Assembly (NCBI GenBank): GCA_023213315.1
Contig: JAKCPI010009198.1
Location: 47,721 to 111,720, forward strand
Direction: 5' to 3'
Source: Euborellia annulipes
Lineage: Eukaryota > Arthropoda > Insecta > Dermaptera > Anisolabididae
DNA: 64,000 bases
This document shows positions 34,641 through 46,521 of this stretch, piece by piece. The translations under genes and the position numbers were made by a program. Position 1 is the stretch's first letter. Each line of letters begins with the position of its first letter. The notes beneath the pieces were generated by a model, which worked only from the letters and a program-made list of their open reading frames with translations, had not been told where the DNA came from and did not search any database.

Positions 34641-35160
34641 TCCCCTGCTAATCACATCCTCACACTTTACCGTATTTATATAAGAATAAATACGTCATCA
34701 TATTTTTGTGTTTAATAAAATGATGAAATTTCAAAATCACGTGACGATAAATTTCAATTTCTTGCAAACCTTTGATGATCATCTTATCAAGCAAGCATAA
34801 AAGATATACGATGTTATCAGTGGAAGAGAGAATGGAAACCATAATGTTCTAATGGTCATCATGAGTGTCTCTTAACGAATTTAATATCTAAGTTATAAAA
34901 TTTTAATGTTTCTTTTGGTTAAGAATTAATTTATTTAAGAGATAATAATATATTATATGTAGTTTGAAATTTGATATTTTAGAATTGAAATTGAAATTAA
35001 CGGAAATTTGAGGAAATAATAATAAACATACAATATCTCCTATTGATTTTTGATCAAAATTTGATATTCTAAATTGTGAGGTATGTCTTTGTGCCTAGAA
35101 TTCAGAGCATACGACGGGCAGGTTTACTATTTCACTCAGTGGTAGGTAAATTAAAAAAAA
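34641..35160. other. No gene seen
   Basis: AT-rich. The - strand ORF 34660-34842 has no recognisable domain. Confidence 0.4.
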
Positions 35161-35214
35161 AAAAATTATTTCTGCTAAATAAATGATACATTTAAAGAGC
35201 CAAATATATTTTAT

Positions 35215-35590
35215 TACTAGAACTGAGGTTTCGACCCCTTGTCTATGCCATCTTCAGAGTTGAATATTTTTATAATTATAAGTTCAAGACGTATGCAGTC
35301 AAAAATATTTCATTTTCTAACGTTTCGACAAATGCCATCTTCAGGGCCAGAGATGGAAAAATATACACATTTGCATGTAACTAAAACGAAAGAATGAAGA
35401 TGGTCTACAGTTGTCTAAACGTCAGCACAGAACGGCTTAATAAAAGAAATATTTTTGGCTGTATACGTTTAGAAATTTATTTTTGACTCCGCCTTAATAT
35501 TCTAAATTCTTATTGAAAATATTCACCTCTGAAGATGGCATAGACAAGGGGCCGAAACCTCATTTCTACTAATAAAATATATAGGGCTCT
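35215..35590. repeat. Inverted pair of hammerhead-like motifs
   Basis: - strand CTGAAGA (35251-35257) with GAAAC (35228-35232) and + strand CTGAAGA (35529-35535) with GAAAC (35554-35558) share tggcatagacaagggg, so they form one inverted pair. A third degenerate - strand motif lies at 35322-35344. In the pair, GAAAC is followed by CTC instead of GTC, breaking stem III. Confidence 0.5.
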
Positions 35591-35661
35591 TAAAATTAGA
35601 AATTGGTATTTTTTGGAAAGGATATTTTTTTTTTTAATTTGCTTGCCATTGATACAAATAA

Positions 35662-36091
35662 ACCGGCCCGTCGTATGGTCTGAAATTTGACGGAGAAGAC
35701 TGACACCGGCCCATCGTATGGTCTGATATTTGACGGAGATGAATGGCACCGGCTCGTCGTATGGTCTGAAATTTGACGGAGAAGACTGACACCAGCCCAT
35801 CGTATGGTCTGACATTTGACGGAGATGACTGGCACCGGCCCGTCTTATGGTCTGAAATTTGACGGAGAAGACTGACACCGGCCCATCGTATGGTCTGACA
35901 TTTGACGGAGATGACTGGCACCGGCCCGTCGTATGGTCTGACATTTGACGGGCATGACTGGCACCGGCTCGTAGTATGGACTGACATTTGACAGAGATAA
36001 ATGGCACCGGCCCGTCGTATGGTTTGAAATTTGATGGAGTTAACTGGCACCGGCCCGTCGTATGGTCTGACATTTGATAAAAGACCGGCAT
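35662..36091. repeat. 43-bp minisatellite, about 10 copies
   Basis: Unit accggcccgtcgtatggtct-gaaatttgacggagaagactgac; starts at 35662, 35705, 35748 and so on. GC-rich compared with the surroundings. Free of stops in several frames, so it creates overlapping false ORFs on the - strand. Confidence 0.9.
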
Positions 36092-36560
36092 CACTCTTGA
36101 CTCTTAAAATGTCTTTAATTTTCAAAAAAAAGAAAAAAAAAAGATACTCAATCAACCATTTGATTAAAACAAAGTTACAATTTTTTCATTAAAGCTAGTA
36201 TAGATATTTTTTTTTTTTTATTGAGATACAAAAAAGGAGATAACTGTAGGGGCTGATAGATGGAAATGAAACATGGGTTGTTGTTTGTGGCTGGCTGATA
36301 TTCGTGTTTGTGTTTAATGGTGAATTTCCGAGTGAGATAACCAACTCCCACCCTCCCTCCTTCATTACGAATGCCCTCACCGGAATAAAAAAAAAAAAAA
36401 AAATTAATAGCAGGAGGCGAGTGCCATCGAACAACAACAACAACAACCACTACCTCAAAACCTCAAATGCAAAAACGTTCACAACTCAAGGGGAATGGGG
36501 ATTAAACAAAAAAAAAAGAAAAAAAAAACAACATGGCTCTCGATATTGGAATATTTCATT
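36092..36560. other. No gene seen
   Basis: T-run and (acaaca)n tracts. ORFs on both strands overlap each other and have no domain. Confidence 0.45.
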
Positions 36561-37770
36561 AATAATTTAATTTTATATTTGAAAATTAAAAATTAAATTA
36601 ATAAAATAATTAATTTCAATTATATAAAATTGAAAATAATTTAAAATTATTATAATATTTATATTCTTTGTTTATTGTTGTAAATTGTCCTAAAAAAAAA
36701 AAAGATGGCGGAAGCCGACGCTCTTTTTTTCTCACCTCAAAAAAAAATTAATATTTTTATTCAAATGCAACACATTTTCATATAAGAGTCATATATCATT
36801 TTAATCAGAAAAAAGTGGCAAGAATTAGAATATAAAATAAAAAATTTATTATTGAAAGTAAAAAAAAATTTAGTCCTCGATAATACAACGTTGGTTGTTA
36901 TTTTTCTTTAAAAAAATAAACATTAAAATCAAAGAAAAAAAAAATTAATAACAATATTTAATTCTTATATAATTGAAAATAAATTAAAATTATTTTATTA
37001 ATATTATTTATATTCATTGTTTATTGTTGTAAATCATTCTAAAAAAGATGGCTGAAACGATGCTCTTTTTCTCTCACCTCAATCAAAAAAATAATGTTTT
37101 TATCCAAATGGAACATATTTCTATACAAGTGTCATATATCATTTTAATCAAAAAAGTGGCAAGAATTAGACTAAATGATTAAAAGTATTTTATTGAAAGA
37201 AAAAACAAAATTTACGTATTGATATAATATTTTTCATATCAAAATTAAGAATACAAATAATAATATTTTAAATTAATTTGTATATAATTGAAAATAAATA
37301 AAATTATATAGTCTAATTATTATTATTTATATTCTTGGTTTATTGTTGTAAATCTTATTTTTTTAAAAATGGCCAAAACGACGCTCTTTTTCTCTCAACT
37401 CAATCAAAAAAAATGTTTTTATCCAAATGGAACATATTTCTATACAAGTGTCGTATATCATTTTAATCAAAAAAGTTGCAAGAATTAGAATAAATATTTA
37501 AAAGTATTTTATTGAAAGAAAAATAAATAATATTTCAAATTAATTTTTATATAAATAAAAATTATATTATTAATTATATTGATTGTTGTAAAACGTACTA
37601 ATAAAAATGGCGGAAACATTTTCTTCTCGCCTCAATTCAAAAAATAATATTTTTATTCAAATTCAACACATTTTCATATAAGAGTCATATATCATTTAAA
37701 TCAGAAAAAAATGGTAAGAATTGAATTATCCATTAAAAAAAATGTGTTATTTAAGAAAAATAAATTAAAT
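36560..37770. repeat. Tandem repeat, ~300-350-bp unit, four copies
   Basis: The words tttattgttgtaaat, aaagatggc-gaa-c-acgctcttt, ctcacctcaa, tatatcattttaatca recur near 36670, 37020, 37335 and 37580. Non-coding. Confidence 0.75.
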
Positions 37771-37959
37771 TATTTAATGCTACCCATTAAGATGAGACAA
37801 AAAAAGAATATTAATCTTCTTAACGATGTAAGTTGGATGAATTATAATGGTCAGTTTTTTTTTTCTTACACATTAATTAATTGATTCTTTGCCCTTTTGA
37901 CGTCATTAGATCAACCTATAATAAAATAAATAGTAAAAGATATAAAAAATATTTTCCAA

Positions 37960-38800
37960 CAAAAGTTGTTGAGAATATCATATAAAACAATTTTGTATTA
38001 GGGTATTGTTTCCCTAAAATGAATTGTTTAGGTGGTATTTCAATTTTTGTGGTTTGAACTTCGTTAAGCTTAATCTTCAATATCTCTAAAAGTCTAGGAG
38101 ATTAAAAAAAAACTCTTCAAACAAAAATTGTTTAAAATATCAAAGAGAACAATTTTGTATTAGAGTATTATTTCCCTAAAATGAATTATTTAAGAGATTT
38201 ATTAATTTTTATGGTTTGTACTCCGTTAGGCTTAACTTTCAATATCTCAAAAATATTAAGAAATATAAAAAAACTTTTCAAACAAAAGTTGTTTAAAATA
38301 TTAAACAAAACAATTTTGTATTAGGGTATTATTTCTCTCAAATGAATTGTTTAGGAGATATTTCGATTTTTGTGGTTTGAACTTCGTTAAGCTTAATCTC
38401 CAATATCTCTAAAAGTCTGAGAGATATAAAAAAAACTCTTCAAACAAAAGTTGTTGAGAATATTAAATAGAACAATTTTGTATTGGGGTATTAATTCCCT
38501 AAAATGAATTGTTTAGGAGATATTTCGATTTTTGTGATTTGAAATTCGTTAGGTTTAAACTTCAATATCTCTAAAAGATTAAGAGATATAAAAAAACTCT
38601 TCAAACAAAAAGAACAATTTTGTAATAGGGTATTATTTCCCTAAACTGAATTGTTTAGAAGATATTTTGATTTTTGTAGTTTGAATTTTGTTAGGTTTAG
38701 TCTTCAATATTTCTAAATGATTAAGAGATATAAAAAAACTCTTTAAACAAAAATTGTTCAGAATAATAAATACATTATGTTTATAGGTATTATTTCAATA
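37960..38800. repeat. Tandem repeat, ~150-160-bp unit, six copies
   Basis: caaacaaaagttgtt - acaattttgtattagggtat - ccctaaaatgaattgttta - tttcgatttttgtggtttga - cttcaatatctctaaaag, with copies starting near 37965, 38116, 38279, 38439, 38600 and 38742. Two further copies lie in the intron of gene F (46680-46800, 46950-47060). Confidence 0.8.
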
Positions 38801-39172
38801 AAATTAATATTTAATTTTTTATAAATTGTTTTTAACATCAAATACAATTGGCCTTAATCGTAGCTACAAATTCATATACAGTAGTTTGTTGAGTAAATAG
38901 GAAAATTTATTTAGCCACTGATATCGAACCTATAATTATTCGAAATAAATTTATATTACAGTCAATAAAAAAAGAAATATTAATGTTTACCAAAGAATAA
39001 ATTATTCTGAATATTTAATATTTTACTAAGTTTAAAATAACAAATCGGTATCGCAAAAATATTTATCAACATTTCAAAAACATCTATTAATTTAATAATA
39101 GTGGAAAAGTTGAAAAAAAATTTAAATAATACTTATGATAAATAAAAATGTTTATATTTATGAGATAAATTA
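38801..39172. other. No gene seen
   Basis: AT-rich sequence between two repeat blocks. Confidence 0.4.
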
Positions 39173-39855
39173 AAAAAAATCTGGTGTGACTGGCGCACAG
39201 CACACAACTTTCTCTTACCTTCGGTAATCGAAAGTTGTGTTCTGTGCTTGTCACACCAGATTTTTCGTGTCGACACGCATTTAGTTCCCGGCAGTAGGGA
39301 ATATTTGAATTCAGATGTAAAATTTATAAGTATGGGAAAATATTTATATTTTGTTACCATGGCAACCATTTCTCCTATCTTTCCTATGAAGCACAAGAGT
39401 AAAGTGTGCTTCAAACAATTTTGAGGGCAAAACGAGAATATACATTTGAAAGAGCATCTAAAAATTAATTGATTTTTGAATTTTAATCAAAATCGTTAGA
39501 GCGAATTTTGAGAAAATCGAAAAAAACTGAAAAAGTACATCAGTAAAGTACTAGTACTCTTTGGCCGATTTTGATTAAAAGCTTATTTTTCCGGTCCCGG
39601 GAGGTGTTTAACTTAAATATAAAATTTCAACCTCCTAGCTCAATTCCTTCATGCTTAAAATTGAACACACACACACACACAGACACACACACAGACACAC
39701 AGACAGACCATGTCGCGAAAACCACTTTTTTGGATTCAGGGGACCTCAAAACGTGAAGATCCATCAAAATCTCGACATCGAATTTTTGACATGAATCCAA
39801 TACTTTCTCTCTATATATATATTACATATATACATAGGTAAGAGAAAGTAAAAAA
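39173..39855 (-). repeat. HP1 repeat, full copy, minus orientation
   Basis: Both hairpins are present: tctggtgtgactggcgcac / cttgtcacaccaga at 39179-39262 and actttctctc-(ta)n-gagaaagt at 39803-39849. Includes the X-box (39353-39366) and a CA/CAGA tract. With 9391-10095 it defines the element as about 690-710 bp. Confidence 0.8.
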
Positions 39856-40179
39856 TAAGTTGTAAAAATAATGCAACTATATCTTTTTTTTTTTACTAAA
39901 TTATATACTTTAAATCTTGCTATTTTTCTGTTTTAAATGATATGCAACACTTGCATTTAAATTTATTTAAATTAATAAAAAAATGAATTTTTTTTTTTGA
40001 GGTGGAAGAGCGCTAGTCCGCCATTTTTTTTATTTTAACATCTATAGTGACAAAGAATATAATTAATTAAAAATTAATATTAATAAATGTGAAATTTAAA
40101 ACCTTTTTGGTGTTTATTTTTTATTTAAAAGAATTTTTTGAAAAATAAAAATTTCCCCTCCTCCACCCCTCCGCTCTTA

Positions 40180-40650
40180 AAAACTAAAAAAGTATATCAG
40201 TAAAGTACCAGTACGCCTAGTTTCCCAAAGACGAGATCAATCGTACTTTGTTTTCTATACTACAAATAATAAATATTTAAAATTTGAAAGAAATCGGTAA
40301 AGAAAATTTTGATAAAAGTGGAAAAAACTAAAAAAAGTAGATGAGTAAAGTACTAGAATGCGAGGTTTCGCAAAGACAAGATGAATCGTACTTTGTTTTG
40401 TATACCGCATATAGGAAATATTTAATATTTTAAAGAAATCAGGAAAGGGAATTCCGAGAAAAATGGAAAAAACTAAAAAAGTACATCACTAAAGTACTAA
40501 TACTCAAATTTTTCTAAAGATTAGACCTAGCGCAATCTTATATTGGTGCTGGAAATAGTTTATATTTAAAATTGAAAATCGTTAGAGCCGTTTTCGAGAA
40601 CTGATGTGCTGGCAAACGTACATTGCTCGTTTAATATAATAGTATTTGAT
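40180..40650 (-). repeat. 4175-type repeat, reverse copy
   Basis: Three blocks with aactaaaaaagtacatca-taaagtac and tcccaaagacgagatcaatc, ending ttgctcgtttaatataatag, the complement of the 34150 start. Confidence 0.65.
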
Positions 40651-41400
40651 TGATTTGATATTCTGACTCTTGCCATTTTTCTGTTTTAAATGATATACAA
40701 CACTTGTATTTAAATATCTTGATTTAAGCAAAAAAAATGAATATTTGTTTGAGTTGAGAGAGCATCAATTCGCCATTTTTTTCTTTTTCATAATAACATC
40801 ATAACAATAGAAAGAAAATAATTAATTAAATTTAATTTAAATAATTTTATAATAATAAGAAAAGAATATGCGATTTTTAATTATTAATTTTAAACAATAA
40901 AATTTATTTATTAAATAACAATAAGCGAAATTTAATTATTAACAAATTGTGTATTATATCTAAATTTCACTATTGAATATGTTAATTGTATTTTAATCAA
41001 AGGAAGGATAGTTGACTATCTCTTTCTCTCTCTCTATTTATGACGTAACTAATCTGATTGTCAATTTTATGTTTTTCTAACAAATATATCTACTATTCAA
41101 AACAACAAGAGAGATGTTTGACGTCATCATTAGTCTTGCTCTCTCTCTGTCCCAATAGATTAAAGGATGATAATTTTAATCAAATTGATTTATCGATGAA
41201 AGGAGAGGGTGAGGTTATCTTTTATCCTCTTAATTAACATTTCATTAGAGAGGGGAAAAATTGAGAATATATAACTCATTTAAGGTTTGATTTTCCGCTC
41301 TATTTAATCAAGAGCTAATTTGTGATTTGATAATTAATGTTTTGTCATAATTCACCTGTTGGCGGAATTTTTAATTTTGAAATTAATTTTTATTTTAATT
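40651..41400. other. No gene seen; CT-rich tracts
   Basis: AT-rich, with ctctctctct tracts at about 41020-41150. No frame or RNA gene. Confidence 0.45.
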
Positions 41401-41499
41401 TTTCCAATCTCGCTTTCCCAGGATATTTCTACCCACTACATTGCATGGTCCTTCGAGCCGGATAGCAGATTTTCGTCGTTGAACGTTTTTTTCCTATGG

Positions 41500-41970
41500 C
41501 AAACGATGTAAAGACTTTGCCAATGATATTGTGAATCGGCCTCCATCTTTGAAAGAGTCCGAGAACGAAATCGTGGCTCTTCTTGTGTTGGCTTCTATAA
41601 ACTCCAAGTCTCTGTTAAGTTAGCGACACATTTAATGCCCGCCTTTTTTTTTTAGATATAGCTTATAGTCCATTGACAAATGTGTAACGTTATTTAAAAT
41701 GTGTTAAATATTTATTTACCGAATGATTTAGGATCGTACGAGGGTATCAGTGGTAACAAAGAACAAAAAAAAAAGCTGTAAAAATATCTTAATCTATCAT
41801 AATTTACTTTTACTGGGATGTAAAGATATTGTGAATTTACCGCCATCTTTGAACTTACGTGTGAACGAGTCCGAAATCATGGCTCTTCTTGCGGTAGTTT
41901 GTATAAACGCCAGTACAGTGTTATGTTAGCAACGCACTTAGTGCCCGCCATTTTTAAATAAATTCATTGA
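41500..41970 (+). repeat. Direct duplication, ~300-bp spacing
   Basis: gatgtaaag-ttg-attgtgaat, gccatctttga, gagtccgaaatcatggctc, gtataaac-ccagt and gcccgcc occur at 41515-41645 and again at 41817-41950. Confidence 0.6.
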
Positions 41971-42119
41971 CAGATTTTGAACGTAATTTGGGTTAAATAT
42001 TTATTTACCGCAGAATTTAGGGTCGTACAAGGGTTTTTTATCAGTTAATATAATCCAAAGAATTAATTCGCCATTGAAAAATTCTTAAATTTAATTAAAT
42101 TCTCATCAAATTACAGAAA

Positions 42120-42290
42120 AGAAAACACTAGGTTAAATTACAAAGTTTTTATTTTTAGCTTATGCGCATTTCGACGTTAATATATCATTTTCAGTTTGTA
42201 GCATAGCTCTGAAAATGATCTAAAAATGTCGAAATGTGCATAAAAACTTTTTGAAACTTAACCTAGTGTTATTTTTTTATTTTTCTATAA
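42120..42290. repeat. Palindrome with degenerate hammerhead-like core
   Basis: Arms contain gcgcatttcgac / gtcgaaatgtgca and cattttcag / ctgaaaatg. CTGAAAA deviates from CTGANGA at the invariant G. Ends acactaggttaa / aacctagtgtta are inverted. Confidence 0.5.
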
Positions 42291-42386
42291 TTAAAGGGGA
42301 ATTTAATTAAATTTAAGATATTTATTGAAGAGAGACGAGTAAAATGCAGATACCTGTTGTTGGTGGTCTTTCATTTTTAACCAATG

Positions 42387-43975
42387 ACCATCTTACCTAT
42401 TCTAACTCTTAAACACCTTATTAAAAGTGTTATTTTTTCTTACTACCTTTTTCTATGCGTTTGTCGCATCTGATTTCAATGTCTCTGAATTTACCCATCT
42501 TCAAATTCGGCGGGTTATTTAAATTTAAATAAACAATCCTTATATATTTACCCTGGTAATTTTATATGTGGGATAAATGATGTTTTAATTTCGTGAATTC
42601 TTTATAATTAAAATAGAAAAAAGATCTAATTTAATATAACTTACCGTATATATCGATATTGAGGCAAAAAGGAGATGAGGAGGCAAATTATTGCAGAGGA
42701 TGTAAAAAAGAAAAAGAAGAATGTATGTACACTAGGGTGGGTCTTTTTGCCATTTTTCGGAGCGAAATGTAATATCCAGTAAAAGAGGCCCACTCAAATG
42801 GGCATTACAGATATAATTTTTGTTCAATATCTTCTGTGAGAATTTATACCTCAAAGTTTCGAAATTTTGACTGAAAATAATAAAATTGTCATTAAGTTTA
42901 GTTGGGTTATAAAGCAACCTTATTGTTGGATAACAAGTTAGCCCCTGGAAGGGCCAGAGATGCCTCCTCTGGCACTTCCAGGGGCATATAACTGGCATTT
43001 TGAGGCTAGAATGTCAGTTTTCATCTCAAGTGACATCTTTTAACGTGAAACTTTAATTTTATCGAGTCAAATTTTTTTCGCCCATCTATCAGTACGTCAC
43101 GTCACAAGTTGTGACGTCACCAACGACTCAAACCAGGTTTCTTCGCATAGACTCCGAAACTACTGGTCCGATTTTAATGGAGTTTATTTTTTAATGGGTA
43201 GAAAATTTTCGAGGGGTGGTTTTAAGATATCATTATATCAAATTAGGTGTAGGGAACCCCCCTTATCAGGGGTTCATAAATCTCTTACTCGATTTTAATA
43301 AAATTTAAAATGTCGATTTTCTAGGTTGTAAATAATTAAAAAATGGTATTTCAGAGACGGCCACCCTGTTAGGTTAGTTTCACTTGCATCGTGGTTTTAT
43401 AAAACCACACATTGATTTTTTCTTTCTTACATCCTCTGCAATAAATTTGCTTCCTCATCTCCTTTTTGCCTCAATATCGATATATCCGGTAAGTCATATT
43501 AAATTAGATCTTTTTTCTATTTTAATTATAAAGAATTCACGAAATTAAAACAACATTTATTAAACGAATAAAATTACAAGGATAAATACAAAAGGATTGT
43601 TTATTTAAATTTAAATAACCCGCCGAATTTGAAGATGGGTAAATTCAGAGACATTGAAATCAGATGCGACAAAACGCATAGATAAAGTTGGTGAAATAAA
43701 ATAACACTAATTTTAATAAGATGTTAAAGAGTTAGAAGAGGTAAGATAGTGATTGCTATCCAAAAATATGGTCGCCTAACCTAACCTAACTAAACTCAAT
43801 TTTGGAATTTTCAGTCAAAATTTCAAAACTTTGAGGTAAAAATTCTCACAGAAGATATTGTCCGAAAAAAAATTGATATCTGTAATGTCCATTTGGGTGG
43901 GCCGTTTTTGCAGGGTATTTATTACATTTCGCTCCTAAAAAAGTGGCAAAATGGGCCACCTTAATGGACACTAGA
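42387..43975. mobile_element. Two interleaved inverted-repeat pairs (A B A' B')
   Basis: Arms A 42387-42715 and A' about 43424-43754 share atctgatttcaatgtctctg, gcgggttatttaaatttaaa and aggagatgagg in opposite orientation. Arms B 42730-42905 and B' 43797-43970 share gagcgaaatgtaat, ttctgtgagaatt and the terminus ctagggtggg/ccacctta. The order is interleaved and not nested. No transposase frame was found between the arms. Confidence 0.6.
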
Positions 43976-44199
43976 AGGGAAACTAGGACTGGAGTTGAAT
44001 GATTAGTGGAAGAGAATCCAAAACCCAAAAAAAATCGGAAGAAAAAAAAACGACACTTGTTGGATTCTTGTTTTTTTTTTTTTTTTTTTTGTTTATCTTA
44101 AAAACTATTCATTTTTTGAAAAAATACAAAAGAACAAAAATTTTGAAACAACAACAATGTAAAAATAATGTAATTTATCATTAAAAAAAAAATTAAAAT

Positions 44200-44490
44200 G
44201 TTATGGAGAAAATACACCAGCGGTTGCTTTCCATATTAAAATAATTTATTTGGCAAATATTTCCGATTGCCTGCGCAATCCATCTTCAGTGCATCAAATA
44301 ATACATACGCTACACATATGTGCATCAAATTACACATACAGTCCACATATGGGTATCAAATTATACATACAGTCCACATATGTATAATTTGATGCACTGA
44401 GGATAGATTGCGTAGGCAATCCAAAATATTTGCCAAATAAATTAGTTTAATGTGGAAAGCAACCTCTGGTGCATTTTCTCCATAACCTTT
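44200..44490. mobile_element. Palindromic element with hammerhead-like motifs
   Basis: Outer arms atggagaaaatacaccag and gtgcattttctccat are inverted. Inside: - strand CTGAAGA (44285-44291), hairpin GATTGC-gcag-GCAATC, then GGAAAT; + strand CTGAGGA, GATTGC-gtag-GCAATC, CAAAAT. The core is degraded on both strands. An acacatatg repeat lies in the middle. Confidence 0.55.
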
Positions 44491-45065
44491 ACGATTTGTC
44501 CCAGCATACTTAACTTCTAATAAAAAAACTTATTAGAGGGATGACTTCCCGGTTGACATATTTACTCCAACTAAATAGCAAATTTCATCGACTTGGCAGC
44601 TTGCATTCTCAAGTAATCGTGTTCACATATCCACACACAGAGACATAATTGCAATTTCTTTTTTAACGATTACAATATTTTTATCTCTATTTCGAATACG
44701 AGAAACTAAAAAAAAAAAGGTAAATTATTTTATATGTATTTCAATTTATATTCTTTGAAAAAGAAAACTTTTGTAGATTTGATTTTAATTTAAATTGTAT
44801 AAAAAAAAAAGTTTTATTAACTTATTTTTTTTTAACGCCCAGCAACAAACGTCATTTGAAGATAAAAAACAATAAGGAAAAAAATAAAAATCTTATCAAA
44901 GTTGATAATTTTATGAAGTGAAACTTTTTTACACACAGTATCAATTTTTGTTGTTACAAAACTTTGCACTTTGTCACAGAGAATATTTGTTAATTACAAT
45001 AAATTCTTCATCTCAGAATCGATTTATTTAGATAAATTCTTATATTGTTAGAATTTTTTCAAGTT
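44491..45065. other. No gene seen
   Basis: AT-rich. No supported frame. Confidence 0.4.
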
Positions 45066-45083
45066 ATTTTATTAATAAAATTT

Positions 45084-45300
45084 TAAGCTCAGGGACCCAC
45101 ATCTTGTGATTACGTGGATGGCGACCACGAGCTGGGACTGGCAATACTTATCTTCTTGCATGTCAGTCTCTTTCCTTCTGTATTTTCAACAGGTGTCAGA
45201 CCGTGCGACGGGCCGGCCTGTTCTATTCCGGTCGCAAAAAAACCCTCCGCCGACCCGCACCGCGGGATAGAGGCGAAGAAATAAGAAGAAGAAAAAGAAG
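45084..45300 (+). mobile_element. 5'-truncated LINE (or SINE) end with 18-bp TSD
   Basis: Perfect duplication attttattaataaaattt at 45066-45083 and 45301-45318. Body ctcagggacccacatcttgt ... caggtgtcagaccg ... gcaccgcgggatagagg, ending in aagaagaagaaaaagaag. The related copy at 22626-22862 shows this is a repeated 3' end. The - strand ORF is chance. Confidence 0.8.
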
Positions 45301-45318
45301 ATTTTATTAATAAAATTT

Positions 45319-46000
45319 CCAATTTTTTGATTTTGCAAGAAAATTAAGTTTTTTTACTGCATAAAAGGATAGTTTTTAAAGCATGAAATGATTTTTTATA
45401 GCACGAAATTCCGCAATCATTAAATCTCTTAGATGAAAAAAATATCTTTATATAATTAAATTTTCTTCTTTTTTTTTTGATCATCGTTAGTATTTATTAA
45501 ATAAAATATTATTTTGATTTATTTTATTATTTAATAAAATAAAATAATAAATTTAATTTAATTTAATTTAATAAATTTATTATTTAATAAAATATTATTT
45601 TATTTGAATTGAAATTTTTTTTTTTTTTAAGATAAGTTACTGTTATTTCCAAATATTTATATTTATTATTAATTGTATGAAACAAGTTGACTGAAATTTG
45701 ATTAAATAAAAGTGAGGGTCTGCTGCAGGCTAATACACGTATAAACGCATATATAGAAATAGTATAGGACATGTAGGGAGTATACTAAAATTCTACCCAC
45801 CTTAACAATTGAAGGTGACAGTGAAATTAAAAAAAAAAAAACCTTGTACATGCTCTGTATAAAATCTTGTTGAGTGTTGTATAAAATATTTTATAAAATA
45901 ATATAGATCCTGTGTGACGTTTAGATGAAAAAAAAATTGACCGTCAATGAAGAAAAAATGATTAAATTTAACCGTTGGCACTAGATAAAACATTATGATT
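45319..46000. other. No gene seen
   Basis: Very AT-rich, including taattta/aatttaa tracts at 45540-45600. Short - strand ORFs only. Confidence 0.45.
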
Positions 46001-46004
46001 TAAT

Positions 46005-46110
46005 AAAAAAAAAAACACAAGGTTCTATGTTTCAATATATTTCTGAAAAAGTGTCGAAATTATAGTGTTCATACTAATATATTGAAACATAACCTTGTGT
46101 TATTTTAATT
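46005..46110. repeat. Short palindrome with hammerhead-like relic
   Basis: acacaaggttctatgtttca and its complement near 46080-46100 flank ctgaaaaagtgtcgaaatta, a degenerate CTGANGA...GAAA pair. Confidence 0.5.
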
Positions 46111-46409
46111 GTTGTCTTACTCAGAATTTATGAGAGTCAAAATTTTTCTCACATTACGCCATTACATTTAAGCAAACAAATGAATTGTTAATTTCAATAT
46201 AAAGAAAAAATATTTTTTTAAACGCTTTTTATACTAATAAAAGTTAAAAGTCTTGCGAAAAAATTTTTAATGTTTGTTTGTTTGTTATCAATAAAAAAAA
46301 ATGATTACGCAATAATATTCGATAAAGACTAAAGGCTTTTTAATGTTCTTTTTTTTTCTCTACCTACCTGCCTCCGTAATCTATGCATATGAAATTTTCA
46401 CGATATTAA

Positions 46410-46521
46410 TGATAAGAGGCGTTTTATATTTTTCGAAAAAGTATTATTCTAGTTTAGTTCAGTTCCTTTTGAAAGGAAGGAACTTTGAGACGGATAAAAA
46501 AAAAAAAAAAAGTAAAAAAAT
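46410..46521 (+). promoter_or_regulatory. Gene F promoter and 5' UTR
   Basis: TGATAAGA (46410-46417), a weak TATA box TTTTATATTT (46422-46431), GTATTATTCTAGTTTAGTTC about 26 bp on, TTTTGAAAGGAAGGAACTTTG. The TATA box is the least conserved of the six. Confidence 0.6.

Noticed and set aside
35662..36091. CRISPR-like array
   Set aside because: Repeats are contiguous with no unique spacers, and the genome is eukaryotic.
35510..36155. Overlapping minus-strand ORFs of 170-194 residues
   Set aside because: Several frames of the 43-bp minisatellite are open together, which argues against coding.
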